Assembly: GCA_937886715.1 (NCBI GenBank)
Contig: CAKZZD010000016.1
Coordinates: 124,001-188,000, forward strand
Length of the DNA: 64,000 bases
Source: an uncultured Bacteroidales bacterium
GTDB lineage: Bacteria > Bacteroidota > Bacteroidia > Bacteroidales > P3
Direction of reading: 5' to 3'
A program made the position numbers and the translations under genes. Of the stretch, positions 33,111-42,235 are shown in pieces; the first letter of the stretch is position 1; each line of letters begins with the position of its first letter. Below the pieces are notes generated by a model. The model saw only the letters and a list, made by a program, of their open reading frames with translations. It did no database searches and was not told the DNA's origin.

Positions 33111-33680
33111 ATGAATATCAAGAAAACCGCACTTGTTGGTGCACTGATTCTCACTATTGGAGCAATGGCCTTTGTCGCATGTGACAAAGAAAACAATACT
33201 GCTTCCGTCGACAAAGTGACAACTACCTATAAACAAACTAAGGTAGCAGGTTCCTACCCCATGTTTAAAGTAACAAACGGGATGAAAATAACAACCTTTA
33301 ATGGGTCTATAATTTGCTATGGAAATGCCGGAATCTGTTTTATGGAGTATGAGCATATATTGACGGACGAGCCTTGGAATTACATTCCTAACGGCAACGA
33401 GGGTATTTTTGCTGCTGTTCAACTTCGTCCGGATAATGTGCTTCGCACAATTGTTCACTATGGCTACGCATCCTCTGAGGAAAAGTCCGCATGGGAAGAT
33501 TTGATAAAGGATGGAGAAGTACCCGTTAGCGAAGGTGCTTGGATTGATGACCCTGAAATAATCAAGAACTGGAATTTGAATGGTGCCATTGAACTTGTCG
33601 ACGGCAGTTATGAGGTCATTGATTACGACACCAACTCGGATTATCTAATTATTGACATTCCTTTCGTGTATCAAAAGTAA
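33111..33680 (+). CDS. Hypothetical lipoprotein
   Basis: 189 residues. Signal peptide with lipobox FVAC at ~24 (ALVGALILTIGAMAFVAC). The mature domain is not recognised; it contains GSYPMFKVTNGMKITTFNGSIICYGN and a C-terminal acidic region (VDGSYEVIDYDTNSDYLIIDIPF). AT-rich composition and codon use differ from the housekeeping genes either side of the island. Confidence 0.6.
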   Translation: MNIKKTALVGALILTIGAMAFVACDKENNTASVDKVTTTYKQTKVAGSYPMFKVTNGMKITTFNGSIICYGNAGICFMEYEHILTDEPWNYIPNGNEGIFAAVQLRPDNVLRTIVHYGYASSEEKSAWEDLIKDGEVPVSEGAWIDDPEIIKNWNLNGAIELVDGSYEVIDYDTNSDYLIIDIPFVYQK

Positions 33681-33717
33681 TGGGGAAGATTTCCCACACC
33701 TTCAAAAAATTTTATGT

Positions 33718-34587
33718 ATGAAACAGCTGTTAAGAGCAATTGTCGTCTCGTTGTTCGTCATGATGCTTGGATCTTGTCAGAAAGACCCGCCAACAGCACA
33801 TACTCCAACAGAAGGCGGTAGCTCGGACACGGAAGAAATGTGGCCCGCCAGGAAAATCAGCCGCATCGTCCACAGCGTGGGTACCTTCGACTACCTCACC
33901 TACGACTTCTCCTGGGAGGGCGACCTGCTCAAGGAAATCAGTTGCACGATGTACGACGGCTCGTCGCTCGGCCGCACCGTATTTGAATACAGCGACGGTC
34001 GGCTGGCGAGGGTCTACCCCTACGACGGCTCAGGCACAGCCTACCCTGGCGGCGCGATGCACTACCACTACAGCTCCGACGGGCGGCTGGAGCGGCAGAC
34101 CTTCCTGCTGCCGTTGATGTTTACGGACAATCTATGTCAGCAGACCTATGACAGTGTTGTCCCGTGCGAGCTGGCATACTCCTACGCTGACGACGGCCAT
34201 GTGTCAACTGTGCAAGCCAATAAGACTGCGGACGACGGCAGCGTGGAGACCAGCACCTACCTCTTCGAATGGAACGGTGGCAATGTCATCTCTATCACCT
34301 GCGACGGCCAGCCCATCATGAGCAACATGCAGTACGACAGCCACCCCAACCCAATGCGCTTCCCGATGGGGATGGAAACCATGAGCGTGACCAATATGAT
34401 ATTCGATGGAGTGCTGGGAAATAGCGTTATCTTCCTCGCTTACGCTATGTGCTGGAACGAGAACAACATGACCACTCTGATATCAAGCAATGCACAATGC
34501 TCATACGCCTATGATCCAGACGGATACCCGATTTCAAAAACAATCACAATGGGTGGAGAAACCACCATTTACCATTTTACTTACTAA
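33718..34587 (+). CDS. Lipoprotein with YD-repeat-like motifs
   Basis: 289 residues from the ATG at 33718, the first codon giving a lipoprotein signal (MKQLLRAIVVSLFVMMLGSC). The mature domain is built of strand-turn units such as FEYSDGRLARVYPYDGSG, HYHYSSDGRLERQTF, SYADDGHVSTVQ, LFEWNGGNVISIT and YAYDPDGYPISKTIT, resembling the YD/RHS-like beta repeats of DUF4595-type Bacteroidota lipoproteins. It is probably a surface protein of unknown role. It is more GC-rich than its neighbours in the island. Confidence 0.62.
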   Translation: MKQLLRAIVVSLFVMMLGSCQKDPPTAHTPTEGGSSDTEEMWPARKISRIVHSVGTFDYLTYDFSWEGDLLKEISCTMYDGSSLGRTVFEYSDGRLARVYPYDGSGTAYPGGAMHYHYSSDGRLERQTFLLPLMFTDNLCQQTYDSVVPCELAYSYADDGHVSTVQANKTADDGSVETSTYLFEWNGGNVISITCDGQPIMSNMQYDSHPNPMRFPMGMETMSVTNMIFDGVLGNSVIFLAYAMCWNENNMTTLISSNAQCSYAYDPDGYPISKTITMGGETTIYHFTY

Positions 34588-34639
34588 TCAAGCCAAATAG
34601 AAAACATCACAAGAATTATTAACATATAAATTTTTAACA

Positions 34640-35077
34640 ATGAAGAAAATAACTGTAACAATGATCCTCCTTACATTGGGGGCAACAACTTTCACACTGT
34701 CCTCTTGCGACAAGAGTGAAGAACTGAATACGTTGAGTTCAAATACTGATGTCGTAGAAAAGCCCCTCAGTACCAAAGATGTGTTCGTAAGGACTATGCA
34801 TTTTAGATTTTGGACAATTGGTCCCAACGGAGAAATATATTATATTGAATTCTATGCCTTTGACTACATCGATACAGATAATGGAATTGAAATACATATA
34901 ATATATGTAAATGAGGCATATGTGAACGGCGTAAAGACTAATATTCATGTTTATAACCCACAAGACAAAGACAATCCTTTTGCCGGCAAGTATACTATTG
35001 TTAATGCTGATAATGGCTTCGTCTATGGTTCTTACGACGAGCAAGATTTCTTTGAACATGGCACAATCGTAAAATAG
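34640..35077 (+). CDS. Hypothetical lipoprotein
   Basis: 145 residues. Lipobox LSSC at ~22 (TMILLTLGATTFTLSSC). The mature part is not recognised; it is rich in aromatic residues (FRFWTIGPNGEIYYIEFYAFDYI) with a beta-sheet-like pattern. AT-rich. It lies between the YD-repeat lipoprotein and another small lipoprotein. Confidence 0.58.
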   Translation: MKKITVTMILLTLGATTFTLSSCDKSEELNTLSSNTDVVEKPLSTKDVFVRTMHFRFWTIGPNGEIYYIEFYAFDYIDTDNGIEIHIIYVNEAYVNGVKTNIHVYNPQDKDNPFAGKYTIVNADNGFVYGSYDEQDFFEHGTIVK

Positions 35078-35086
35078 GAGGGTAAA

Positions 35087-35623
35087 ATGAAAATTAAAAC
35101 AGTAATAATAATCGCATTACTCTTTGGATTAACATCGTGCAATGCCCAGATACAGATACCAACTGATTATTGTGGAAAATACAAAGCGTCGTTAGATAGT
35201 AAAAAACTATTGGAAACATTAGCCGATCCAATATCGGATACGAGCACCGCTTCTTCTGTTACAGTGAAACGTATCAATGGTAGTCCCGATGTGGCTGAAT
35301 TCCAAAAAGAGGCCCAACGAAAAGCTCAGGAACTCATTGACAGCTATACGTCGAAAGGCTATATCTTGGATTCGTCCAGTATGTCCATGAAGACGAAAGC
35401 ATACGGCATTATCACGATAAAACGTAATTCCATCGAAAATGAGAATCCAATGACGAAAAAGACAGAGGTTCTTTACAGATGGAAAGACAGTGATGTTTCT
35501 TGTCTCGAAAGCGGATACAGCATCAAAACATACGAAGGTACCACTATCACATTAGAACGCATAAATGCGACAGACATTCGCATTCCAGAATTGTATCTCA
35601 TTTTATCGTCAAAACTAAAGTAA
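35087..35623 (+). CDS. Hypothetical lipoprotein
   Basis: 178 residues. A short signal peptide with lipobox LTSC at ~17 (MKIKTVIIIALLFGLTSC). The remainder is charged with no membrane segments and no motif I recognise (FQKEAQRKAQELIDSYTSKGYILDSS). An AGGAGGG stretch precedes the ATG (35077-35082), one of few Shine-Dalgarno-like sites in the window. It is followed after 6 bp by the T9SS cargo gene. Confidence 0.58.
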   Translation: MKIKTVIIIALLFGLTSCNAQIQIPTDYCGKYKASLDSKKLLETLADPISDTSTASSVTVKRINGSPDVAEFQKEAQRKAQELIDSYTSKGYILDSSSMSMKTKAYGIITIKRNSIENENPMTKKTEVLYRWKDSDVSCLESGYSIKTYEGTTITLERINATDIRIPELYLILSSKLK

Positions 35624-35629
35624 TTAAGT

Positions 35630-36637
35630 ATGAGAAAATTCATGATACTGATGGCTGCTATTGTAGTTACAATGATGCCATCTATAGCAAAAGCATCTAC
35701 TACTGTTGGCGTTACCGTCTCTAACATTACAGACAATTCTGCGACCGTAGTGTTCGACAAATCTGAGTCGGATTATGGCTACTACGCAATGATAGACCGT
35801 AATAATTCTGTATCAGAGATGGTGCAGAACTATGCCAACATGGGTATTACGAAAACAGAACAGGAAGTATTTGAGATGTTTGTCAGCCAATACCCCAGTG
35901 GATTCTTGTATCTGGCGGACACCACTCTGCACATTACCGGCTTGAATGCCGGGACGGAAATACCCATATACACCATTTCGATTGACAATGCGGGTGAGCT
36001 AACCGGGACTTTTGACAAGACAGTGTTCGAGACCACATTGACAACGGGAGGTACAGGGCTGGCCGAAATCGGCTTGTCGATAACCGACGTCACGTCTTAC
36101 GGCTGTCACCTTGAGACATCCATGAATGACCAGACGGCTTACTTCTATTTCACGGCTGGCAAAACTGCAACATTTGTCAATCACAACCTCACAGATGCGG
36201 AGTCTGTATTAAACTACCTCATGGACAACAACTGGGAGACATGGAACCATGACCTTATAGGCAGTTACGGCACCGCAGATGAACCGTTATCTTCAAACAC
36301 CGAGTATCAAGTATGGCTCTTCCCCTTTAACCAAAACCGCGAACTGGGTACACCCACCAGCCAGACCTTCACCACCCTCTCCTCGTCAGGTATCGACGAT
36401 GCCGATGTCATTCAAGTCTCCATTTATCCTAACCCTGTACGCAATCTCCTCACCGTCAAAAATGCCGAAGACTTCAGTCGGGCTGAACTCTACAATGCCG
36501 CTGGCCAGTTGATGCTTCGGCAATCAGTACAAGGTTCATCCTGCACCCTCGATGTCAGTAATCTCAAACGAGGCGGCTATTACCTCCTTCTTACAGGCAC
36601 GAAAGGAACGGTTGCTCGTAAAATCATAGTGGAATGA
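35630..36637 (+). CDS. Secreted protein with T9SS type A C-terminal sorting domain
   Basis: 335 residues. Signal peptide (MRKFMILMAAIVVTMMPSIAKA), then a region with fibronectin-type-III-like strands repeated twice (TVGVTVSNITDNSATVVFDKS; AEIGLSITDVTSYGCHLETSM), then the sorting domain at ~265-335: IYPNPVRNLLTVKNA, AELYNAAGQLMLRQSV, LDVSNLKRGGYYLLLTG, ARKIIVE. The sorting domain directs export through the T9SS. The passenger function is unknown. The C-terminal domain looks more GC-rich than the passenger, suggesting domain recombination. Confidence 0.82.
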   Translation: MRKFMILMAAIVVTMMPSIAKASTTVGVTVSNITDNSATVVFDKSESDYGYYAMIDRNNSVSEMVQNYANMGITKTEQEVFEMFVSQYPSGFLYLADTTLHITGLNAGTEIPIYTISIDNAGELTGTFDKTVFETTLTTGGTGLAEIGLSITDVTSYGCHLETSMNDQTAYFYFTAGKTATFVNHNLTDAESVLNYLMDNNWETWNHDLIGSYGTADEPLSSNTEYQVWLFPFNQNRELGTPTSQTFTTLSSSGIDDADVIQVSIYPNPVRNLLTVKNAEDFSRAELYNAAGQLMLRQSVQGSSCTLDVSNLKRGGYYLLLTGTKGTVARKIIVE

Positions 36638-36700
36638 TGGAATATGTTTTTATTTAACTGTAATTATGCTATACTTTACTATAACATAACCAGTTATTCG

Positions 36701-36740
36701 CCGCGGCAGGCACATTTCGCGCCTGCCGTGGTTTCTTTTT
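36701..36740 (+). terminator. Intrinsic terminator after the T9SS cargo gene
   Basis: CCGCGGCAGGC (36701-36711) pairs with GCCTGCCGTGG (36721-36731, one G-U pair) and is followed by TTTCTTTTT. It closes the plus-strand island 64 bp beyond the 35630 gene. Confidence 0.8.
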
Positions 36741-36834
36741 ATGGTCTTGCTGGCGACTCGATGCATAATATGAAATTTTCCTTGGATCTAATTCCGGCCT
36801 CCGGGCCTATTGTTTCATTTAAATTTTCATTATT

Positions 36835-37088
36835 ATGCATTACCTGTCAAAGCAAGATCTTGCATCGGCCTATTTCCCCGACAACAGCAAGGAAACCGCA
36901 AGCAAGCGCTTCGCCCACGAAATCCATTCAAACAAACCCCTCCTCGCCGACCTCCAAGCCACCGGCAACCCTGAAAGGGAACTGAGCACCGCTGAAATAA
37001 ATTAAATGGAGCGAAGAACTCCCGCCCCCGCAAAATCCTCTCCCCAAAACAACTCCAAATCATCTTCTCCTTCCTCGGCGAACCATAA
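36835..37088 (+). pseudogene. DUF4248 family gene, broken by a short insertion
   Basis: The N-terminal part reads MHYLSKQDLASAYFPDNSKE and then KRFAHEIHSNKPLLADLQATG, the typical start of DUF4248 (a small helix-turn-helix-like Bacteroidota family), and stops at 37003. The typical family ending RKILSPKQLQIIFSFLGEP is present at 37029-37088 but in another frame. Between them lies the 20-bp dispersed repeat, flanked by GAACT at 36979 and 37016. The likely story is insertion plus frameshift in an originally ~70-80-residue gene. The family assignment is from memory of its consensus. Confidence 0.65.
36983..37002 (+). repeat. Dispersed 20-bp repeat, copy 2
   Basis: TGAGCACCGCTGAAATAAAT, identical to 31217-31236. 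Similarity continues (YAAAT then GCGAA). It is bounded by a GAACT direct repeat 37 bp apart, resembling a target-site duplication. Confidence 0.7.
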
Positions 37089-37112
37089 ACAAATACCCCC
37101 CTAACACAACCA

Positions 37113-37137
37113 AGGGCGAGACCTCCGGCCTCGCCCT
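37113..37137. other. Hairpin AGGGCGAG/CTCGCCCT
   Basis: Eight-pair perfect stem around a 9-base loop, just beyond the DUF4248 remnant and convergent with the minus-strand ORF at 37154. The T-content that follows on the plus strand is interrupted (CAATTATTATCTATTTTT), so it is at best a weak terminator. Confidence 0.45.
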
Positions 37138-37153
37138 CAATTATTATCTATTT

Positions 37154-37438
37154 TTATTCCCCCTTACAGTATTCACTTGCATTACCATAGGTGTGTATAT
37201 CGACAAGAATATCATCATCGCGAAACGAATAATCAAACTCAACCACACCATACTCATGAACCGATGTCCCATTTCTCCGTTGTGTCATAAAAAGACGCCA
37301 CTTCTTGGCATATTTGTATTGAATATCTTCTATTGGCAAATTAGACGATTCAAAAACGGTAGATGCCGCAAATTGTCTGCGAGTAGGTAAGGATATTTTG
37401 GTCAATGTTTCAGATAAAAACCAATACCTTGCATACAA
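37154..37438 (-). CDS. Hypothetical protein, probably an N-terminally damaged gene
   Basis: 94 codons counted from a TTG; the frame is open only to 37474, upstream of which a TGA blocks it. The C-terminal part looks like a real protein (IEDIQYKYAKKWRLFMTQRRNGTSVHEYGVVEFDY). Another frame upstream (ATG near 37526) reads MVVRNRIQHMKTEWGAQAALE before a stop, so the gene may be frameshifted near 37440. I do not recognise the family. It is AT-rich and lies between the lipoprotein island and the GT39-like gene. Confidence 0.35.
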   Translation of the reverse strand: MYARYWFLSETLTKISLPTRRQFAASTVFESSNLPIEDIQYKYAKKWRLFMTQRRNGTSVHEYGVVEFDYSFRDDDILVDIHTYGNASEYCKGE

Positions 37439-37603
37439 ATGGCTCGAGCGCTGCTTGGGCTCCCCATTCCGTTTTCATATGCTGGATTCTGTTACGTACA
37501 ACCATATTGATAGTTACATCATAATAATAAGACCGGGTCTTGTTATGGTAAGAAATAAAGGTGTTCTAACGAAGTTGCCCGCTTCTACATCAGTGCATTT
37601 CTT

Positions 37604-38950
37604 TCAATAAAACATTTCATACAGGTGGTATTTCGCTGTCGGGAGGTGAACCTCGCGGTAACAGCTGTCAGCCTGGTAAGCGTCGGTGGTCAGCAGATGA
37701 CGGTGGCGTCCACGATCGTCGAGGCTCACACGGCATTCGCGGTAATAGTAGCCCTGCAGCTTGTAGTCGAAATACAACGGCGTGGGCACCGTCACCATCT
37801 CGCCACGTTCCAACTGAGTGGCTATGATTTTCATATCGCGCTGCAGCTGCACGTCGCGGCCTTCACTTCCGAAACGGACAACGTTGAGTGTCACGGCACC
37901 CAACAGCAGCGCCAGGGCAATATATGTCAACACTTTGGTGGGCTTTATCCATCGTGCGACAGGCTCTTCTGTCAGCAGGGCCAGCAGCACGGCCACCATG
38001 GGCATGGCCGTCAGCAGGTAGAACTCACGCTGCCGGGTGCTCACCATCATCGGCAGCACGGCGCAGGCCACCAACACCCACATCGCCCAATGCTCACGTG
38101 TCGGCTTCTGTCCCACACCTTTGCCGACAACGACTACAATCAGCACCACACCGAGGGCGATAGCGGTGCTGCGCAGGAAGTAGACAAGTATCTGCCAGCG
38201 GTGCACCTCGTCCTGCGACCACCCAGCCATCACCTGATGCTGAATATAGTTAGAAAAATACACCCTAGCCTCGGGAACAGCAAATGCAATAGCCACCAGC
38301 GGAAGAAGCAGCCCGGCAAACATGCAGATGGTCTGCATAAGCATTACCCTGAACGACATATTCTTCCTGTCCATCAACCACAACAACAGCGGAAGCACCA
38401 GCGGGAACAACCCCACAAAGCCTTTGGTCAGGAAAGCCGCAGCAAGCAACAATCCGGCCCACATTCCGAATAGCCACTTGCGGTTGCGCCTCAACAGCAG
38501 CAGTATCGCCCCGAGGTCGAACAGCACCATAGTGTTTTCAAGCAAACACTGGTTGGCAAAGTGAGTCACAATGGGTATCAGCGTCCACAACAGCAGCGGC
38601 ATCCAGCCATTCTCGCGCTTGCCGCCGAGCCGCATCCAGAGCCTGACGGTGAGCCAAGCACACAGCAGCATCGTGAGCGCCATATAGAGTTTGGTGACCC
38701 ACAGGTGGGTGCCAAGCAGTTTATAAAACAAAGCCAGCATCCCCATAGCCAATGGTGGATGCTGGTAGAAATCAGGATGATGTGTAGCCGTATAGACGGG
38801 ATGCCAAAACGAGCCGACACCCTCGGCCATATTGGCCGCAATATTGCTGTAGATGAGGCCGTCCATAAACATGCCCGTCGTCGTCAGCGAGCCGCTGACA
38901 AGCATCAGGAACAGGGCAGCCACCGCCACATATTGCGGCCAACTTTTCAT
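37604..38950 (-). CDS. GT39/ArnT-like membrane glycosyltransferase
   Basis: 448 residues. About ten hydrophobic segments, and near the N-terminus the acidic-loop pattern MDGLIYSNIAANMAEGVGSFWHPVYTATHHPDFYQHPPL expected for GT-C enzymes that use polyprenyl-phosphate sugars (PMT_2-like). A shorter-than-usual C-terminal soluble part carries YYRECRVSLDD. It probably modifies lipid A or surface glycans on the periplasmic side. It lies 4 bp after the glnS stop, so it is co-transcribed. Confidence 0.8.
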   Translation of the reverse strand: MKSWPQYVAVAALFLMLVSGSLTTTGMFMDGLIYSNIAANMAEGVGSFWHPVYTATHHPDFYQHPPLAMGMLALFYKLLGTHLWVTKLYMALTMLLCAWLTVRLWMRLGGKRENGWMPLLLWTLIPIVTHFANQCLLENTMVLFDLGAILLLLRRNRKWLFGMWAGLLLAAAFLTKGFVGLFPLVLPLLLWLMDRKNMSFRVMLMQTICMFAGLLLPLVAIAFAVPEARVYFSNYIQHQVMAGWSQDEVHRWQILVYFLRSTAIALGVVLIVVVVGKGVGQKPTREHWAMWVLVACAVLPMMVSTRQREFYLLTAMPMVAVLLALLTEEPVARWIKPTKVLTYIALALLLGAVTLNVVRFGSEGRDVQLQRDMKIIATQLERGEMVTVPTPLYFDYKLQGYYYRECRVSLDDRGRHRHLLTTDAYQADSCYREVHLPTAKYHLYEMFY

Positions 38951-38954
38951 GGTC

Positions 38955-40652
<1,698 letters not shown>

Positions 40653-40704
40653 AACAATTTGATTTATTATATATTAGTCGGATTCTTTCGATAAAATCAA
40701 TTTA

Positions 40705-40735
40705 CAAAGATACGAAACATCTCCCAAACGGCAAA
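40705..40735 (-). promoter_or_regulatory. Bacteroidota-type promoter of glnS
   Basis: Minus strand: TTTG at 40735-40732, a 19-base spacer, then TATCTTTG at 40712-40705. It lies 53 bp upstream of the start, predicting a leader of about 45 nt. Confidence 0.8.
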
Positions 40736-40829
40736 ATTTTTGTCCCGCCGCCCCTATTTTCGTCGCCGGCAGCACATTTTTCCCCTGCTCAAAACGCCAT
40801 TTTTTCCGTCGTCATAACACACACAAAAT

Positions 40830-40920
40830 CAATACCATCTCCTTACCAACTCCTACCCATCTCCTTACCATCTCCTACTATGGTAGGACTTGGGTAGGAG
40901 TTGGTAAGGAGAAGGTATTG
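40830..40920. repeat. Family B palindromic repeat, long copy (CTCCTACC type)
   Basis: Arms 40830-40859 and 40891-40920 are inverted copies matching at 29 of 30 positions. The 31-base centre contains a second nested hairpin (CCTAC-TATG-GTAGG, 40874-40887). The arms are built of direct units CTCCTTACCA / CTCCTACCCA. It lies in the divergent glnS-dnaX spacer with no T-run after it. The bases just after the right arm (CAGCGGTTT at 40927) also follow the copy at 49603. Confidence 0.88.
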
Positions 40921-41054
40921 AGAGCCAGCGGTTTGGAAGAGCCGGAAAAATGGGCTTCAAACGGCACCGCCAGAGCAACGGCGGCGATATGTTTTGATGG
41001 ACAAAAAAAATACGTTTTCTTCCGGCATCAAGCAGCCAGTTCGCAAAAATAATG

Positions 41055-41062
41055 TATCTTTG
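41055..41062 (+). promoter_or_regulatory. Candidate -7 element of dnaX
   Basis: TATCTTTG followed by C, 51 bp upstream of the dnaX ATG. No TTTG -33 element lies 19-21 bases upstream. The leader contains a CTCTTCC-TC-GGAAGAG hairpin (41073-41088). Confidence 0.45.
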
Positions 41063-41113
41063 CAGGGATAACCTCTTCCTCGGAAGAGACATTAACATCA
41101 GACTATCAGCAAG

Positions 41114-42235
41114 ATGGATAATTTTGTAGTATCGGCAAGAAAGTATCGTCCCACAACATTTGCCAGTGTGGTGGGCCAGAGCCATATCACCCGAACCCTG
41201 AAAAACGCCATTCTGACGGGCCAGCTGCCGCAGGCTTTCCTTTTCTGCGGCCCCCGCGGCGTGGGCAAGACCACCTGCGCCCGTATTCTGGCCAAGACCA
41301 TCAACTGCGAGCACCTGACCCCCGAGGGCGAAGCCTGCAACGAGTGTGACAGCTGCCGCAGTTTCAACGAGGGCGCCTCGATGAACATCTTCGAGCTCGA
41401 CGCGGCCAGCAACAATTCGGTCGACGACATCCGCGAGCTGGTCAACAAGGTGAACTATCCTCCTCAGGTGGGCCGATTCAAGGTGTACATCATCGACGAG
41501 GTGCACATGCTTTCGCAGTCGGCTTTCAACGCGTTCCTCAAAACGCTGGAGGAGCCGCCGGCACACGCCAAGTTCATCCTGGCCACCACCGAAAAGCACA
41601 AGATCATCCCCACCATTCTGAGCCGCTGCCAGGTGTTCGATTTCAAGCGTATCGAGAACACCGACATTGTCCGTCATCTGGAATATGTGGCCAAGAACGA
41701 GGGGGTGAATTACGAGGAGGCGGCGCTGGAAATCATCGCCACCAAGGCTGAAGGCGGTCTGCGCGACGCGTTGTCCACCTTCGACCAGCTGGTCAACTTC
41801 ACACAAGGCAACCTGACACGCCAGGGGTGTCTGGACAATCTGAATGTGCTCGACAGCGAATACTATTTCCGCCTGATCGACCAGCTGCGCGCCGGCGACA
41901 TGAGCGGTGCGCTTCTGCTCTACCAGGAGCTGGTGGTGAAGGGGTTCGGCGGACAGCCTTTCCTCACCGGATTGTGCGAGCATCTGCGCAATCTGGTGGT
42001 GAGCCTCTCGCCGCAAACGCTGCAGCTGATCGACGGCAGCGACAACACGCGCCTGCGCTTCGGCCAACAAGCGCAAGCCTGCGGCCTGCAGCTGCTGATG
42101 GCCTACCTCAACATGGCCAGCGACTATGAGTACCGCTTCCGCGAAGCCAACAACAAGAATCTCTTTGTCGAGATCTGCCTGATGCGGCTGGCCTCGATTG
42201 CCGGCGGCAACGGCGCGCAGCCGCAACACAGTTAG
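41114..42235 (+). CDS. dnaX: DNA polymerase III gamma/tau subunit, part before an in-frame TAG
   Basis: 373 residues ending at TAG 42233-42235. AAA+ clamp-loader core: RPTTFASVVGQSHITRTL, Walker A FCGPRGVGKTTCARILA, the zinc cysteines C-x8-CDSC (EHLTPEGEACNECDSCRSF), Walker B VYIIDEVHMLS, sensor 1 ILATTEKHKIIPTILSRC and the domain III helices to ~360. The stop falls just after domain III, so the product is a complete gamma-like clamp-loader subunit. The same frame stays open to 42865 and encodes the tau-type C-terminus. This could be a nonsense mutation, an assembly error, or a way to make two products. Confidence 0.92.
   Translation: MDNFVVSARKYRPTTFASVVGQSHITRTLKNAILTGQLPQAFLFCGPRGVGKTTCARILAKTINCEHLTPEGEACNECDSCRSFNEGASMNIFELDAASNNSVDDIRELVNKVNYPPQVGRFKVYIIDEVHMLSQSAFNAFLKTLEEPPAHAKFILATTEKHKIIPTILSRCQVFDFKRIENTDIVRHLEYVAKNEGVNYEEAALEIIATKAEGGLRDALSTFDQLVNFTQGNLTRQGCLDNLNVLDSEYYFRLIDQLRAGDMSGALLLYQELVVKGFGGQPFLTGLCEHLRNLVVSLSPQTLQLIDGSDNTRLRFGQQAQACGLQLLMAYLNMASDYEYRFREANNKNLFVEICLMRLASIAGGNGAQPQHS

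Noticed and set aside
36644..36985. 113-codon plus-strand frame after the T9SS cargo gene
   Set aside because: It runs through the terminator stem at 36701-36740 and overlaps the DUF4248 remnant in another frame; the protein sequence has no plausible features.
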